Positions 50,816 to 63,907 of a stretch of 64,000 bases of DNA are shown piece after piece. The position numbers were made by a program, and so were the translations under genes. The stretch's first letter is position 1. Every line of letters begins with the position of its first letter. The notes under the pieces are model-generated. The model searched no databases, was not told where the DNA came from, and saw only the letters and a program-made list of their open reading frames with translations. This DNA is from Acanthacorydalis orientalis (taxonomy: Eukaryota > Arthropoda > Insecta > Megaloptera > Corydalidae), in the NCBI GenBank assembly GCA_034766995.1, contig CM068320.1, positions 23,897,312 through 23,961,311 of the forward strand, in the 5' to 3' direction.

Positions 50816-52539
50816 AATATTATATATTTTTGTTTAAAAAAATTATAATATTATGTTATTATTTGTTAACATTTTTATCTATCTCTATATATACTTATAA
50901 GTTATTAAAATTAAATATTTGTGTTACAAATGAAAACTGTTGTAAATTATTTGTAAATGCCTGCATAATTTGTTGAAAAAAATCGTCGCCCACATTTGAG
51001 TGACAGGCGATCAAAGTATGAATATGCAGTGAATTTATATCCTTATAAACTAAGCCAATTTTTATTAATCTTGTTTTTTAATTATCCGTGCACTGTCCTT
51101 ACAGATCCGGATTATAGGGGTTATACCATATTTTACTTATTTTATTTTGTTTCCGAGTTACTTTTATTCTAAAAAAATAGTGAAAGATGACTATTTAGTT
51201 AATATTTGATTATCTACTTGACATTTTTATAAGTTAACAATTATACGATAATTTTTTTATCAAATCAGTGACACATTTGATTTTTTATCTAAAAATTATC
51301 TACTTTCTTTCTGAATCCGAAATCGAGTTATATTCTTTTTATCTTAAAATATTAAATGTTTCCTAACTTTATTTCATTATCCTACATTTGTCTTTCTTAA
51401 ATTTTTCATACTAAAATATTTGGATAGTTTATAAATAAATCACACTATGTTATGTTTTTATAAAAATAAATACCAACTGTTTATAGAGTACAAAAGTGAC
51501 TGAAAATTATAAAATCTCATTTATTAATATAAATTACTTTACCATTCTAAATATGCATATTTTGCGTTGATATATTTATAACCTTGTTCATAATGAAATG
51601 AAAAATTCATTATTAATTATTTGTTTGAACAAATAATTGCATGCATGTAATGAGATAAATCTTTTAATATCATCTTGTGCATCTTAAAACTGCATATTTA
51701 TATTTTCATGTTAAAATCAATCTCAATAAAAAATCTTGTTTTATATTTAATTTAAATAAAATAAATATCTTTAAAAATTTATTATATAAACTGTTTATAT
51801 TCAGTCAATTAATTCAGATTCATGGCACGTATGGAAAATAATTTATGGACATAAAATCCTTAGTTAATAATTTAAATACATTTACATAATTATATCATAA
51901 ATAACGAAATCGCCTAGAGGAATTTGATCACCAATTGCAAATTAAAATATTTTCCGGTTTCTAAATCCCGGAAATGTAATATATAATCTAAGAAATGCTC
52001 TATTTTGTTTCGATTTCATTCAATGCAAAAGTGTCATTACATATGTCAGACCTTGTATTAAAAAATATTTTACACAGAAATTAAAAAGTTAATACTTAAT
52101 TGAAATTTAAAATTAATTAAAAATTTAATAATTGTCATGTACTTCGAAACTAATCTATATTTAAATATATTATTTATAAAATTCCAAAAAAATGAGTGTA
52201 TAAAAAATTACAACTGATAATTATTATTTATGAGCCGAAAAAACGATACGAATATTTTTATAATAAATATTTACCAAATGTACGGCGACATAATAGTTTT
52301 TTGCACGTAGTTTATCTGTTAATATTTACATGCATTTATAAAGCTGTTGTAATATATCTAATAATATGTCAAAATAGATAAATACAATCTTAAAAGTAAA
52401 AGAGCATATTTTATAAAAGTCAAAGTAAATGGCAATATGTCACGGAATACAATTACTTACATTTTAATTAAATATACAAGAAGCATAATCATTGCTTATT
52501 GTTGATTATATGCTTTTTTATAATGTAGTTATATATGTA

Positions 52540-52548
<9 letters not shown>
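50816..52548. other. AT-rich DNA, no feature seen
   Basis: About 1.7 kb without recognisable frames or repeat edges. Confidence 0.5.

Positions 52549-52607
<59 letters not shown>
52549..52607. repeat. (TA)n array
   Basis: TA array abutting the mariner terminus at 52608. Confidence 0.95.
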
Positions 52608-52611
<4 letters not shown>

Positions 52612-53205
52612 GTTGGAATAAAAGTTCGTAGCGTTTTTAACGTGAAAGTTAAAGTTACTGTTTACTTATTTGTACATATATAATATTTATTCTAATACAT
52701 ATGTGCCATTTTGATCCACCATCTTTCATGTAGTTTCATAATTCTTTCCTCTCAGAACTTGCCATCTTTCTGGACGATAAATTGATCCAGGTGGTTTCTG
52801 CAGGCTTCCAGGCTGAGTGGAGTTTTTTTATTAAAGGAATTCACCAAATAGTAATCTGAAGGTGCAAGATCAGGTGAATATGACAGGAGAGATAGGACGC
52901 CGCAGCCAAACTGTACCAATTTCTGCTGAATTTGCAAAGAGATGTGAGGTCTAGCGTTGTCTTGATCGAAAACAATACCTTTCTGATTGGCCAATTCTAG
53001 ACGATTTTAATCGATTTCCGCCTTTAATTAATCCAACTGAACACAATATTTCTCCGAATTTATCGACTGATTATTTGAGAGAAAAAATACACAACACCCT
53101 TTCAGTCTTACGAGATCCACATCACATTTTTTGGATGAAGACCTGCTTTTGGAGTGGCTAACGGAGGCTCAATTCGTTTTCTCCAAAATCTAGAGTTGTA
53201 CTTGT
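52608..53205 (-). mobile_element. 5'-truncated mariner, 3' half only
   Basis: The terminus ttgggttggaataaaagttc gtagcg lies next to TA at 52606-52607. On the minus strand the second half of a transposase is present and the other end is missing. The terminal repeat differs from family A (ggaataaaagttcg versus ggaattaattcg). Confidence 0.85.
52690..53190 (-). pseudogene. Mariner transposase C-terminal half
   Basis: Read on the minus strand from about 53170: ATPKAGLHPKNVM, WKGVVYF, then ANQKGIVFDQDNARPHISLQ with the second catalytic Asp (52930-52994), SPDLAPSDYYLVNSF with the third Asp, and QFIVQKDGKFWE. The region with the first Asp and the DNA-binding domain is absent. Frameshifts occur before 52994, and the C-terminus carries stops. 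Confidence 0.85.
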
Positions 53206-53235
53206 TTATTGATCATATTTTATAACTAAGCACTC

Positions 53236-53335
53236 TAAGAATGATGGTATTAGTATCGAAATTCGAATAAGCAACAATCAGAAATGATGAATAACCAATT
53301 ATTACACATTTTTGATCACAAACATGTTTGTAATG
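53236..53335 (-). repeat. Family A MITE half-copy
   Basis: On the minus strand: gtgatcaaaaatgtgtaata, attggttattcatcat, ttgcttattcgaatttcgat, then ccatcattcttagagtgct. Confidence 0.55.
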
Positions 53336-53975
53336 TATAGGATGAATGGAAACTCTTGTATGAAAATAAACTTAGTCACAATGCTTAAACTATACTGTGA
53401 TTTTTGTTGAACTTTTACATTTTTTCAAAATGATAATTATTTATCTAGAAATTAGTTATCATCACTAGTTATCATGTTCATAATTTATCAGCAAATCAAT
53501 GACAACAATATATTAAAAACATTGCAAGGAATATATGATAAATTACACAAATGTTAACATATCTGTGTATTCAGAAGTTATCTCACTGTTAAATAATAAT
53601 TTCTTATCTCTGTTTTTATGATAACGCTACATGTAAAAAAAAAACACATCAAACAAAAATATTAAATCCCAGCAACATATTTTTTCCGGCTTATCTTATC
53701 TAGATTTTTAAACCAGCCAGCAAAAGTTAATTGACATATGTTTGAAAATCAGCAGATACCCTATGTTAATGAAAATAAAAATAGTTTTTTTTTATACAGA
53801 TAATAAATAATGCGAAGAAATGCTTCAAGCGTGTTCAGATAATTTAGAACAGGAACTTTGCATTCAATATAGTTTTGTGTTTCATATAAATGTAATCTTT
53901 CTACTAATTGCCTTAAATATTCATCTGATAATTATAATAAATTATAATAAATTTATCTTTATGTGTATGTGTACA
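53336..53975. other. AT-rich DNA, no feature seen
   Basis: Nothing recognisable. Confidence 0.5.
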
Positions 53976-53981
53976 TATATA

Positions 53982-54041
<60 letters not shown>

Positions 54042-54124
54042 ATTTTATAAAAGATTTATGTAGTAAATGTATTTCCTTAATATGATATGTGTTTTTCAGT
54101 TTTAAATAAAAGCATGTTTAATAG

Positions 54125-54203
<79 letters not shown>

Positions 54204-54283
54204 TTTTACAAAAGATTTATGTAGTAAATGTGTTTCCTTAATATGATATCTTTTAGTTTTAAATAAAATCATGTTTAAATAGA

Positions 54284-54367
<84 letters not shown>
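53976..54367. repeat. Tandem duplication bounded by three (TA)n arrays
   Basis: A unit of about 87 bases (aaaagatttatgtagtaaat ... aaatagaata) occurs at 54039-54125 and 54200-54286. (TA)n arrays precede, separate and follow (53976-54038, 54126-54200, 54287-54367). Confidence 0.9.
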
Positions 54368-54371
<4 letters not shown>

Positions 54372-54534
54372 ATATTAATATATTATAATGAATGAAATAT
54401 GTATATTTGTTGTATAATTTGTAATATTTGTACAACATTTTTAATATTTTCTTTGCTTCAATTTTTATTATTATCATTCCCCAATGAATTTCAATACAGT
54501 ACGAATTCTTTTTTAGGCCACTAAATGTACAGTT

Positions 54535-54640
54535 TTTTTGATCAAAAATATTCAATAAATTATTGTTGAAACTTTTGATTGTCGCTTATACGCATTTCGA
54601 TGGCAACGGCATCATCCTCAGAATACCAGGGTACAGAAAA
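54535..54640 (+). repeat. Family A MITE half-copy
   Basis: Contains tttgatcaaaaatattcaat, aaattattgttgaaac, gcttatacgcatttcgatgg and ggcatcatcctcagaata, close to the copies at 59766 and 60240. Confidence 0.6.
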
Positions 54641-55590
54641 ACCTCATCTTCAATACAGTCTTTTCAAAAATAGGTTTTTATTGAATCATCAGATTCGAAA
54701 TCACTTAAGTTATTTTATTGATATTCTAATTTTCATGATTTCTGATACTGCTGTTTGAGTAAAATATCCACTGACCTGTAGAAATCAGTATAATCAGTAT
54801 ATATATTTATATTATAATCTGAATTATAGTTCGGCCCAATTTTGAAAATTTCTGGGCCATATACACTACATAAAAACAAAAACACGACGCTCAAACATAA
54901 AAAATCGCATACCACGGACAAAATCGATTTAACTCCAAGGCGAGGCATCAAAACACAACATCCACACAACACACATACAGTACTAGTATACTATGTAAAA
55001 TATTTAAATATTAATAAAGTGATTATTTTATTTTATTTTTTATTTGAAATATCGGTTGGAATTCAGACTCTGATTTGTACTACTTGAATTAGACATAACA
55101 TACATTATTCACAATGTCGGTTGAATAAATTGTGATTTATGTCATTTTATATACATCTTTAAGACACACTTTTTAAAGACAAATTTAATTTTGATACCAC
55201 TGAAGAATCGTTATGCGAATTTTCAAATGAAACTATACTGTAATCGTTGTAAAAAGACTATTTTTGATTTGTTTCTATTTTATTATATTTTTAGTAAATA
55301 AATCAATTCTCTATCTTTGTTCGATATTTCTAAAAATAATTATTTAGATTAAAAAAGTTAACAATGAACACCCACTGAAAAGTTAGTAATTAATATGAAA
55401 ATCCGTTTTTAATATTGTTTGAGTTTTTAAAATTCCCATAATCTTTATTTTGAATATTATTATAATCAATATAATTTAATAATAATTACTACATAGGTGT
55501 TGATTTAAGGTCATATTCCTAAAAATTACTAGAATCATTCTTTTTTTATAAAACGTGGAGCAAATTTTTTTTGATTCTCCTTAATTAATT

Positions 55591-55593
<3 letters not shown>
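54641..55593. other. AT-rich DNA, one moderately AT-rich patch
   Basis: The patch at 54840-54985 (caaggcgaggcatcaaaaca) has open frames on both strands but no recognisable motif. Confidence 0.4.
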
Positions 55594-55627
<34 letters not shown>

Positions 55628-55708
55628 TATATAAATATATATATATATATAAATATATATATATAAATATATATATATATACACATATATATATATATAT
55701 ATATATAT
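55594..55708. repeat. (TA)n array with TAAA variants
   Basis: About 115 bases of TA with regular aaata interruptions. Confidence 0.95.
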
Positions 55709-55792
55709 AAAACAATAAAGTTTTTTATTATAATGAAAGTCACTTTTACAAATGAATTTTCACTCATAATACATACTACAATTTTTTTTCTG

Positions 55793-56040
55793 TACAAAAA
55801 TATATAATAATTGACTATTGATCATTTTTGATTATTCCTTACAGGCATTTCGTTAGTGATTTGTACTTAGTACTCTAAGATATAAAAAAATCCAAAACTA
55901 AATAAGGTACAGATTTTTTTTCTATTTATACACACTAAAGATGAAGCATTTTCATCGGAATGTGATAAACCATAATCAAAAATGATCAATAAGTAATTAT
56001 TGATCATTTATAATCATAAAAATTTTTTGTAGTTTGTGGG
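55793..56040. mobile_element. Palindromic MITE, family A
   Basis: Left arm: ttgactattgatcatttttg, attattccttacaggcattt, cgttagtg, gtactctaagat. Right arm inverted: tcatcggaatgtgat, ccataatcaaaaatgatcaa, aattattgatcatttat, ending ttttgtagtttgtggg. The outer right end matches that of 23762-24029. Confidence 0.65.
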
Positions 56041-56898
56041 AGAAGTGAAAATGAGTACAACGTATATTGTTTTCAGATACTTCAATTATCATTGATCCAA
56101 ACTTCATTTATCGGTAAAATTTCGTTAAAAATATCATAAATAAATGTATAAATTTCATACGAAACACTAAACAGTACTTTTATTTATTAATAAATATGAA
56201 ACATTCTCAGGATTAGTACTTTCAATAAATTATTTGATTATTGCATGAAAGTGAATCTGCGAGCATAAAATCTGAATACATAATTTTTAAAACTTATGTT
56301 TCCTTTTTTAAATAACGCTTTTTTAGTACTCAAAATTTCATGCATATTTTAAGTTGCACATAAATCGTAATTGCTTGAATAATTCAAACCACAACGACGC
56401 CAAAGTAAAACATGCACTTTTACTAATCAAAGAATGAGTAGACAACATAAATTTAATCTAAAGAAACATATCCACTGTGTATCTTATATTTAAATCTAGA
56501 TCGTTGTTTCTACAATTACAACATTTATATGTAATTTATTTCAGATAACAAGTACATGTCAGTTATCATGTTTTATGATTATTTGCTTTTATTTTTTATA
56601 ACAGCACAATCAGTATTTCTTTTATGCTTATTTATCATATTATTTAATTTGTAGTTTACTAACAGATTAAAAAAAAATATGTAGTGTACAGTTGAATAAA
56701 TTTCTCCTATTGTAATGTGAGATAGTCTGTGATGGTACTGCATTTCAAAGTCGTTAGATAGCAAAGATCTCCAGTTACTTAACGACCAGACAAACTGATT
56801 AGATATCAACGTTATTTACTTAGTATCTGCAAATTTTATTTCTAACATATATTAGTAAACAATGATCTAGTACAATAAAAAATGCATTGCGGAAAATG

Positions 56899-56900
<2 letters not shown>
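56041..56900. other. AT-rich DNA, no feature seen
   Basis: Nothing recognisable. Confidence 0.5.

Positions 56901-56973
<73 letters not shown>
56901..56973. repeat. (TA)n array
   Basis: TA array immediately left of the family A mariner at 56974. Confidence 0.95.
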
Positions 56974-58361
<1,388 letters not shown>

Positions 58362-59040
58362 TGATCCGCTTTTTTAAATTAAGGTCGTTAAGTAAGGTTT
58401 TGTAATTACTGCCGATTAAACATGAGTGATGAGACCACGCATGCGCAACAGCTTTATATGGTTAATGGATTAGCCATAAGCCATTTTGTCACCCTCAGAT
58501 TCTTGTTTGATGCTACGTGTTACTATTTATAATAAATGCAACAATAAATAAACCCACCAGATGCGAGGTTTGGTCTGTGATTCGATTTTCTTTACAAAAA
58601 ACAGCGATACTAAAATTCACAGGCAACTTTATGATGTGTAGGCCTAAGTGTTATGAGTAAGTGTAAGGTTAGGCAATAGTGTAGTTTATTTAAAGAAGGG
58701 CGAATGAATATTCATGACGAAGAGTGTAATGGCCGTCCTAGTGTTATGGCAGACGATCTGGTGGAAAAAGCGAACACGAAATTCGAGAAAATTGTCGTTT
58801 CACAATTGGCTATTGAATTTCCAGAAGTTTCATAAACAATGATTAATTACATTGTGATAGAAAAGCTAAGCTACAAAAGACTGTGTGCCAGATGAGTACC
58901 AAAAATGTTAACCAATGCACGTACATAGAAAAGGGGATGGATTCAGCTAACCAATTTTTGCGACGCCATGAAAATGAAGATGACTTTATTAGCCACATTG
59001 TGATTGGAGATGAGACCTGGATTTCCTACAAAATGGGCGT
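58362..59040 (+). mobile_element. Mariner, family C copy 2, 3'-truncated
   Basis: The 5' region includes gccgattaaacatgagtgat and gagaccacgcatgcgcaa, shared with copy 1 at 31620-31690 (inverted there). The transposase follows up to the first catalytic Asp and then similarity stops at about 59036. Confidence 0.75.
58690..59037 (+). pseudogene. Mariner transposase N-terminal half (family C copy 2)
   Basis: Blocks: FKEGRMNIHDEECNGRPSVM, KIVVSQLAIEFPEVS followed by a stop, IVIEKLSYKRLCAR followed by a stop, VPKMLTNAR, NFLRRHENEDDFISHIVIG and DETWISYKMG with the first catalytic Asp. This is the DNA-binding half plus the first catalytic motif of a DD34D mariner. The rest is missing. Confidence 0.8.
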
Positions 59041-59509
59041 TTCTTTTTCTTTTTAGAAGAGATATTATAAATTAACATTAACAACACAGTCAAAATGATA
59101 CAGAAAATAAATCATAAATCATAGGCAAGTAGTATGACCACAAATTAGTACATTATTTAATAGATTTTTTTGTATTAGCTATGTATAATTCAAATAAACT
59201 ATGACATTTACGATTCTAAAAAAGTGCTGATATCTATAGGATAAGAATATTATTTTACTACGCCAATTTGAATTGATGAGAATGAATTTTTAAGTATTTA
59301 ATAAAAATGCATCGATACATCACTAATAGGAAATACATAAAATGCATTGTCTGTAATAGTTTATCAGCAAATTATATGTAATTTATCCGAGTAATTTAAA
59401 AATGCAATAAATATGCTTATATAGACAAACGTGATACGAAATGTCGATTTTACTTTTTACTTGAAATTGTAAATTATAGTGATTTGTATATTATTACATA
59501 CATATACAT

Positions 59510-59514
<5 letters not shown>
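59041..59514. other. AT-rich DNA, no feature seen
   Basis: Nothing recognisable. Confidence 0.5.
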
Positions 59515-59559
<45 letters not shown>

Positions 59560-59996
59560 CTGTGTGTGTGTGTGTATTCATAAAACATTATTTTTGTAAA
59601 CTCTATTATTTTTGAAAACATTCATTAAAGAAAAATTCATTTAATTCAGAAGATGTTATTTTTTAAAGTAAATCTTTTAATACATATACCGTATATTTTT
59701 GAATTCAGTTTTTTCCTATTTTCAGAAATTAATTCTTTTTTCAAACGACAACCAAAATCAATTTTTTTCGATCACTAATATTCAATAAATTATTATTGAT
59801 TTTCTTTGATTTTTGCTTATGCGGATTTCGATGGTGACGCCATCATCCACGGAGTCAGTCATTCTCATTTTTTAAATATTTATTATTGTGTACATAGAAT
59901 TATAGACATGGTGTACTAGAAGTGTTGAGTTTTTACATACACAAAATCAACCATTCATCCATACATACTATTCTCTCTCTCTCTATATATATATAC

Positions 59997-60037
<41 letters not shown>

Positions 60038-60456
60038 ATCTGTGTGTGTGTATTTATAAAACATTATTTTTCGTAGCTTTATTATTTTTTAAAACATTCA
60101 TTAAAGAAAAATTCATTTAATTCAGAAGATGTTATTTTTTAAATTTAATCTTTTAATACATATACCGTTTATTTTTGAATTCACTTTTTTCCTATTTTCA
60201 GAAATTAATTCTTTTTTCAAACGACAAACAAAATCAATTTTTTTTCGATCACTAAAGTTCAATAAATTATTATTGATTTTCTTTGATTTTTGCTTATGCG
60301 GATTTCGATGGTAACGCTATCATCCACGGAGTCAGTCATTCTGATTTTTTAAATATTAATTATTGTATACATAGAATTATAGACATGGTGTACTAGAAGT
60401 GTTGAGTTCTTACATACACTAAACCAACCATTCATCCAAACATACTATTCTCTCTG

Positions 60457-60490
<34 letters not shown>

Positions 60491-60492
60491 CA

Positions 60493-60560
<68 letters not shown>
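59515..60560. repeat. Tandem duplication of about 470 bp with microsatellite borders
   Basis: Unit 1 (59519-59983) and unit 2 (59984-60476) have the same order: (TA)n, (GT)n, then cataaaacattattttt, aaaacattcattaaagaaaa, gaagatgttattttttaaa, a family A MITE half-copy (59766-59860 and 60240-60340, with gcttatgcggatttcgatgg and catcatccacggagtcagtc; the second copy has minor changes), then catagaattatagacatggt and a (CT)n. A final (TA)n closes the array at 60477-60560. The units are over 90 percent identical by eye. Confidence 0.92.
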
Positions 60561-60565
<5 letters not shown>

Positions 60566-60859
60566 TTACAAATTAACCCAGTACCTTCTTTAAAGAAAAT
60601 AATGTTTACGGAAAAATGGAATATATGTTAATACTTAAAATATCTCCAATTATTTTGTATAAATTGATTCAGTCTGTTTGGTAACAGACGAGCCTCTTTT
60701 CTAAAAAAGATGGCGGCTTTTAGTCGGTGAAGTCTTAAAAAATGTTCGAACCTCTTCCACCGTTTTAGCAAATTTTATATATTTCATGCATCGCAACACC
60801 TTCCCCAAAGCTAAATTTATCACGGTCCGTTCAATGTCGCTATAAGCGAATTTCACCGT
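60561..60859 (-). pseudogene. Possible mariner C-terminal fragment
   Basis: Two overlapping minus-strand frames are open. 60701-60859 reads TVKFAYSDIERTVINLALGK, then KYIKFAKTVEEVRTFF and KTSPTKSRHLF. The adjacent frame continues FRKEARLLPNRLNQFIQNNW RYF. The last part resembles the common mariner ending (F..GI..LP.RW...I..NG.YF). The segment ends at aaggtttacaaattaaccc beside a (TA)n, as a mariner terminus would. The upstream part is not recognised. Confidence 0.35.
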
Positions 60860-61329
60860 ACATTCAAAGATGTATGTATATCTACTCGTGCGAACTTGTA
60901 CAAATTTTTAAATATTTATTTAAACAAAAATAATCACTAACAGAAACTTTTCATCCGCATATTTCTGTACAGAACAATATTTATCTGTGTGTATAATAAC
61001 ATATTTTTCTGATTAATAGCATGTTACATTTATGAATAAACATTAATTATTTGTATATTAATATTAATCTATTATATCCTTCGATTTTCATAATTAATAC
61101 CGACTTGTTTCGCATAAATCAAGTGTTAAATGGCTTTCAAATAATTTTTGTATTTAAAATCATAAAATCTGGTTAAATTAAATCATAATGTTATGTAGTA
61201 AACATGTAATTAGATTTGAACTTTAAAAATGTTTACACTCACTATTTGATTATACATACCTGTACAGAGAGATACATGCATGTATATATATATATATATA
61301 TATAAATGTCCAAAAAATGTTTTTTGATC
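60860..61329. other. AT-rich DNA, (TA)n at 61280-61304
   Basis: Nothing else recognisable. Confidence 0.5.
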
Positions 61330-61660
61330 GATTTTTATATATAGTCTGATACAATTGTTTCCGGTCCTAAGTCTGGATAAAGGAGGAAGGTTGGACGGGA
61401 AGCCTAGCACCCTATCTTCCGCAAAAACATAAGAATGCTCATAGAAATTACAAGATACTTTGGAACAGGAATAACTACTTGGATAGAATGGGAGCAAATT
61501 ACTCTCGTTTGTAAAAATGGACGACCTTCAGGAAAGAGATTACCTGGACGACCGCCCAAGAAATGGGTACAGACAGGCAGTCCTCACCCACCTAGCTCCA
61601 GTCAGATACAAAGCAACAGGAGAATGCTCCTAGCTTAATAATAATAAGAAGAAAAAGATA
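61330..61660 (+). mobile_element. LINE 3'-end fragment
   Basis: The frame 61435-61638 ends NGRPSGKRLPGRPPKKWVQT, TGSPHPPSSSQIQSN and stops, followed closely by a taataataataag tail. A basic 'GkR..GRPp.RW' stretch shortly before the stop and a short tandem tail are typical of the C-terminus of non-LTR retrotransposons of RTE/Jockey/CR1 type. No RT domain remains, so it is a 5'-truncated copy. The family is not resolved. Confidence 0.5.
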
Positions 61661-62190
61661 ATTTTAATATAAACAGTTTCTTTCAGTTTTAAGAGTTAAA
61701 AATAAATCAAGTTTATTTTAAAATGTGAATAAGACTGTCAGATATACACATTGACAATAAATCTTCAATATAATTCTATACTACATACATGAATATTTAA
61801 TCAGTATTTAAACAAATTCGTATAAAATAAAATTATACTCAGAAATAGTAGTTCATTTCATGTTATTAGAAACGAGAGAAAGTTAACACATTTGCAATTT
61901 TTCCACATAAATATTGAAACGTACGATTAATGCACAATACTTATTCGAAAAAAGTAATAAACGTCAGTAACGGTTGACGAAATTATCATAAACAATCATA
62001 AAATGTGACTAAAAAATCCCGGAAACTAAGATGAACGATAAAACAAATAAGGTTGTACGAATTTTTTTGCATTATTCTATCTAAAAACACGTAAGATAAG
62101 ATAAAGGATAAATGAAAGGTGTAAAACTAAATCAGCATGCGCAAATTTATTTCAAATATCAAGGTTGTTTCACTATCTAGGTCATATCAT
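61661..62190. other. AT-rich DNA, no feature seen
   Basis: Nothing recognisable. Confidence 0.5.
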
Positions 62191-62400
62191 CTAAACGAAA
62201 TTAATTAGTAATGTAACCACAAACCGGAACCCCAACAAAATATGCCCACAATTATGCATGTTCGTGCAATCTCTTCTTATGACGGAAATACCATCTAATG
62301 TGACGCTCAAGACGCCAAGGAATGTCTTGCACAGGCATTTTACTATCAAAAGTCCTTCAGATGAATCCTGCAATTCATTCAATAACAATAGTAACCTTGT

Positions 62401-62402
<2 letters not shown>
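62191..62402. other. Moderately AT-rich patch with open frames
   Basis: Both strands are open across this patch (plus [20 protein letters not shown]; minus [20 protein letters not shown]). Neither matches a family that can be recognised. Candidate exon or transposon piece. Confidence 0.25.
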
Positions 62403-62487
<85 letters not shown>

Positions 62488-62488
62488 A

Positions 62489-62535
<47 letters not shown>
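62403..62535. repeat. (TA)n/(TG)n compound array
   Basis: About 130 bases of TA with a tgtgtgtg core near 62470-62487. Confidence 0.95.
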
Positions 62536-62538
<3 letters not shown>

Positions 62539-62970
62539 TGTATTAATTTCGTTTTTATTCATTGAAATCTTTTTGCCTATACATTTAGATTTACGTGGCG
62601 AATTTTATAACTCGAGGACATGGTTTTTTCAATCATCAATACAGTGAAACCAATTCCTTATTTACACAGTATAATTTTTGTATATTTTTATTTATCACTA
62701 TTCGATTTATTAGTTGTACTTGTATGACGATAAAATGTGCTCTAGTGTTCGAATTTTCTTCATTTACATTACATTTTGTTAAATGTTTTTATTTTTTCAT
62801 TTATAGGAACGTACAGAAATGTCAAATATATTTCAATCTCGCATTTATGATACATTTATGTGTTAGATTTGTAACAACCTTTCAGATATGTTAATTCAGA
62901 AGAATCCACGTTACAAGTACTCTTGAGTTAAATTTCAATTATTTTGTCAATTTTTTAAGTCAGTATATTA
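62536..62970. other. AT-rich DNA, no feature seen
   Basis: A 99-codon frame (62595-62894) has no recognisable motif and low-complexity composition. Confidence 0.45.
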
Positions 62971-63529
62971 TTAGGTTAGTAGAAAATAAATTACGATTCC
63001 TGATCTACAAATTCATGTACATATTTTGAATTTAAGTGATTTTAAATGGTCCAGAACTGTTGGATGACTAACGTCTACCTTTTGTGCAAGTTCTCGAATT
63101 GTTGTGCGTGGTTTTGATTCAACCAACACCTTCAGTTGGTCGTTATAAATTGAAGGAAGACGCCCGTGTCCTTCAAGGCTTTTATCCCCAGGACGAAATT
63201 TTTTGAACCGTCATTGCACAGTACGTTTCTTAATAGTACTCACAGCAAAAGCATCGTTTAGTTTAAGAACAGTTTCTGCTGCTTTAGCACTCGTTTCGAA
63301 CACGTACAAAAAATTGCTCTTACTTGCTTCTTTTTAATCTTTAATTCAATAGCCAAATTTGAATCAAACTTAATATTAAAATTAAGTCGATTTTTTCAAA
63401 ATACACCGAAACATGAACACCCATGACCGAAAAATGCTCTTTAAAATGATATTAACATGAACACGATTCATCGAAAAAAATTAAGGTTAGTATTTAGAAA
63501 ACAAAAACCGTAATTATTTTCCTACTAAC

Positions 63530-63533
<4 letters not shown>
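62971..63533 (-). mobile_element. Internally deleted mariner (563 bp)
   Basis: Left end ttaggttagtagaaaataaa and right end (inverted) ttgggttagtaggaaaataa are matching termini flanked by TA; a (TA)n follows on the right. The catalytic half is deleted and only the DNA-binding half remains. Confidence 0.9.
63040..63320 (-). pseudogene. Mariner transposase DNA-binding fragment
   Basis: The minus strand reads KAAETVLKLNDAFAVSTIKK, RTVQ then a stop, RFKKFRPGDKSLEGHGRLPS and YNDQLKVLVESKPRTTIREL, AQKVDVSHPTVLDHLK. This is the paired helix-turn-helix region with the linker in between. A stop follows soon after, and no catalytic motif is present. Confidence 0.85.
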
Positions 63534-63608
<75 letters not shown>

Positions 63609-63713
63609 TTATTATAATTTAAAATATAATATTCACTCAGAAGAGGAATCAAAAGATCGTCTATTGTAATTAAATATTTTATTATATTATTGTATTATAA
63701 TATTATATTATTG

Positions 63714-63764
<51 letters not shown>

Positions 63765-63838
63765 GCTTATTATATTTTAAAATATAATATTCACTTAGAA
63801 GAGGAATAAGAAGATCGTCCATTGTAATTAAAATAATA
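63534..63838. repeat. Duplicated unit with (TA)n arrays
   Basis: (TA)n at 63534-63606, then a unit of about 75-110 bases (ttaaaatataatattcact, agaagaggaat, aagatcgtc, attgtaatta), then (TA)n at 63719-63752, then the same unit at about 63766-63830. Confidence 0.9.
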
Positions 63839-63907
63839 CAATTTAAGGAAATAGGATAAGTAAAAATATTCATCCATTTAAATTAAATGATTAATATGGT
63901 CGTTTAA

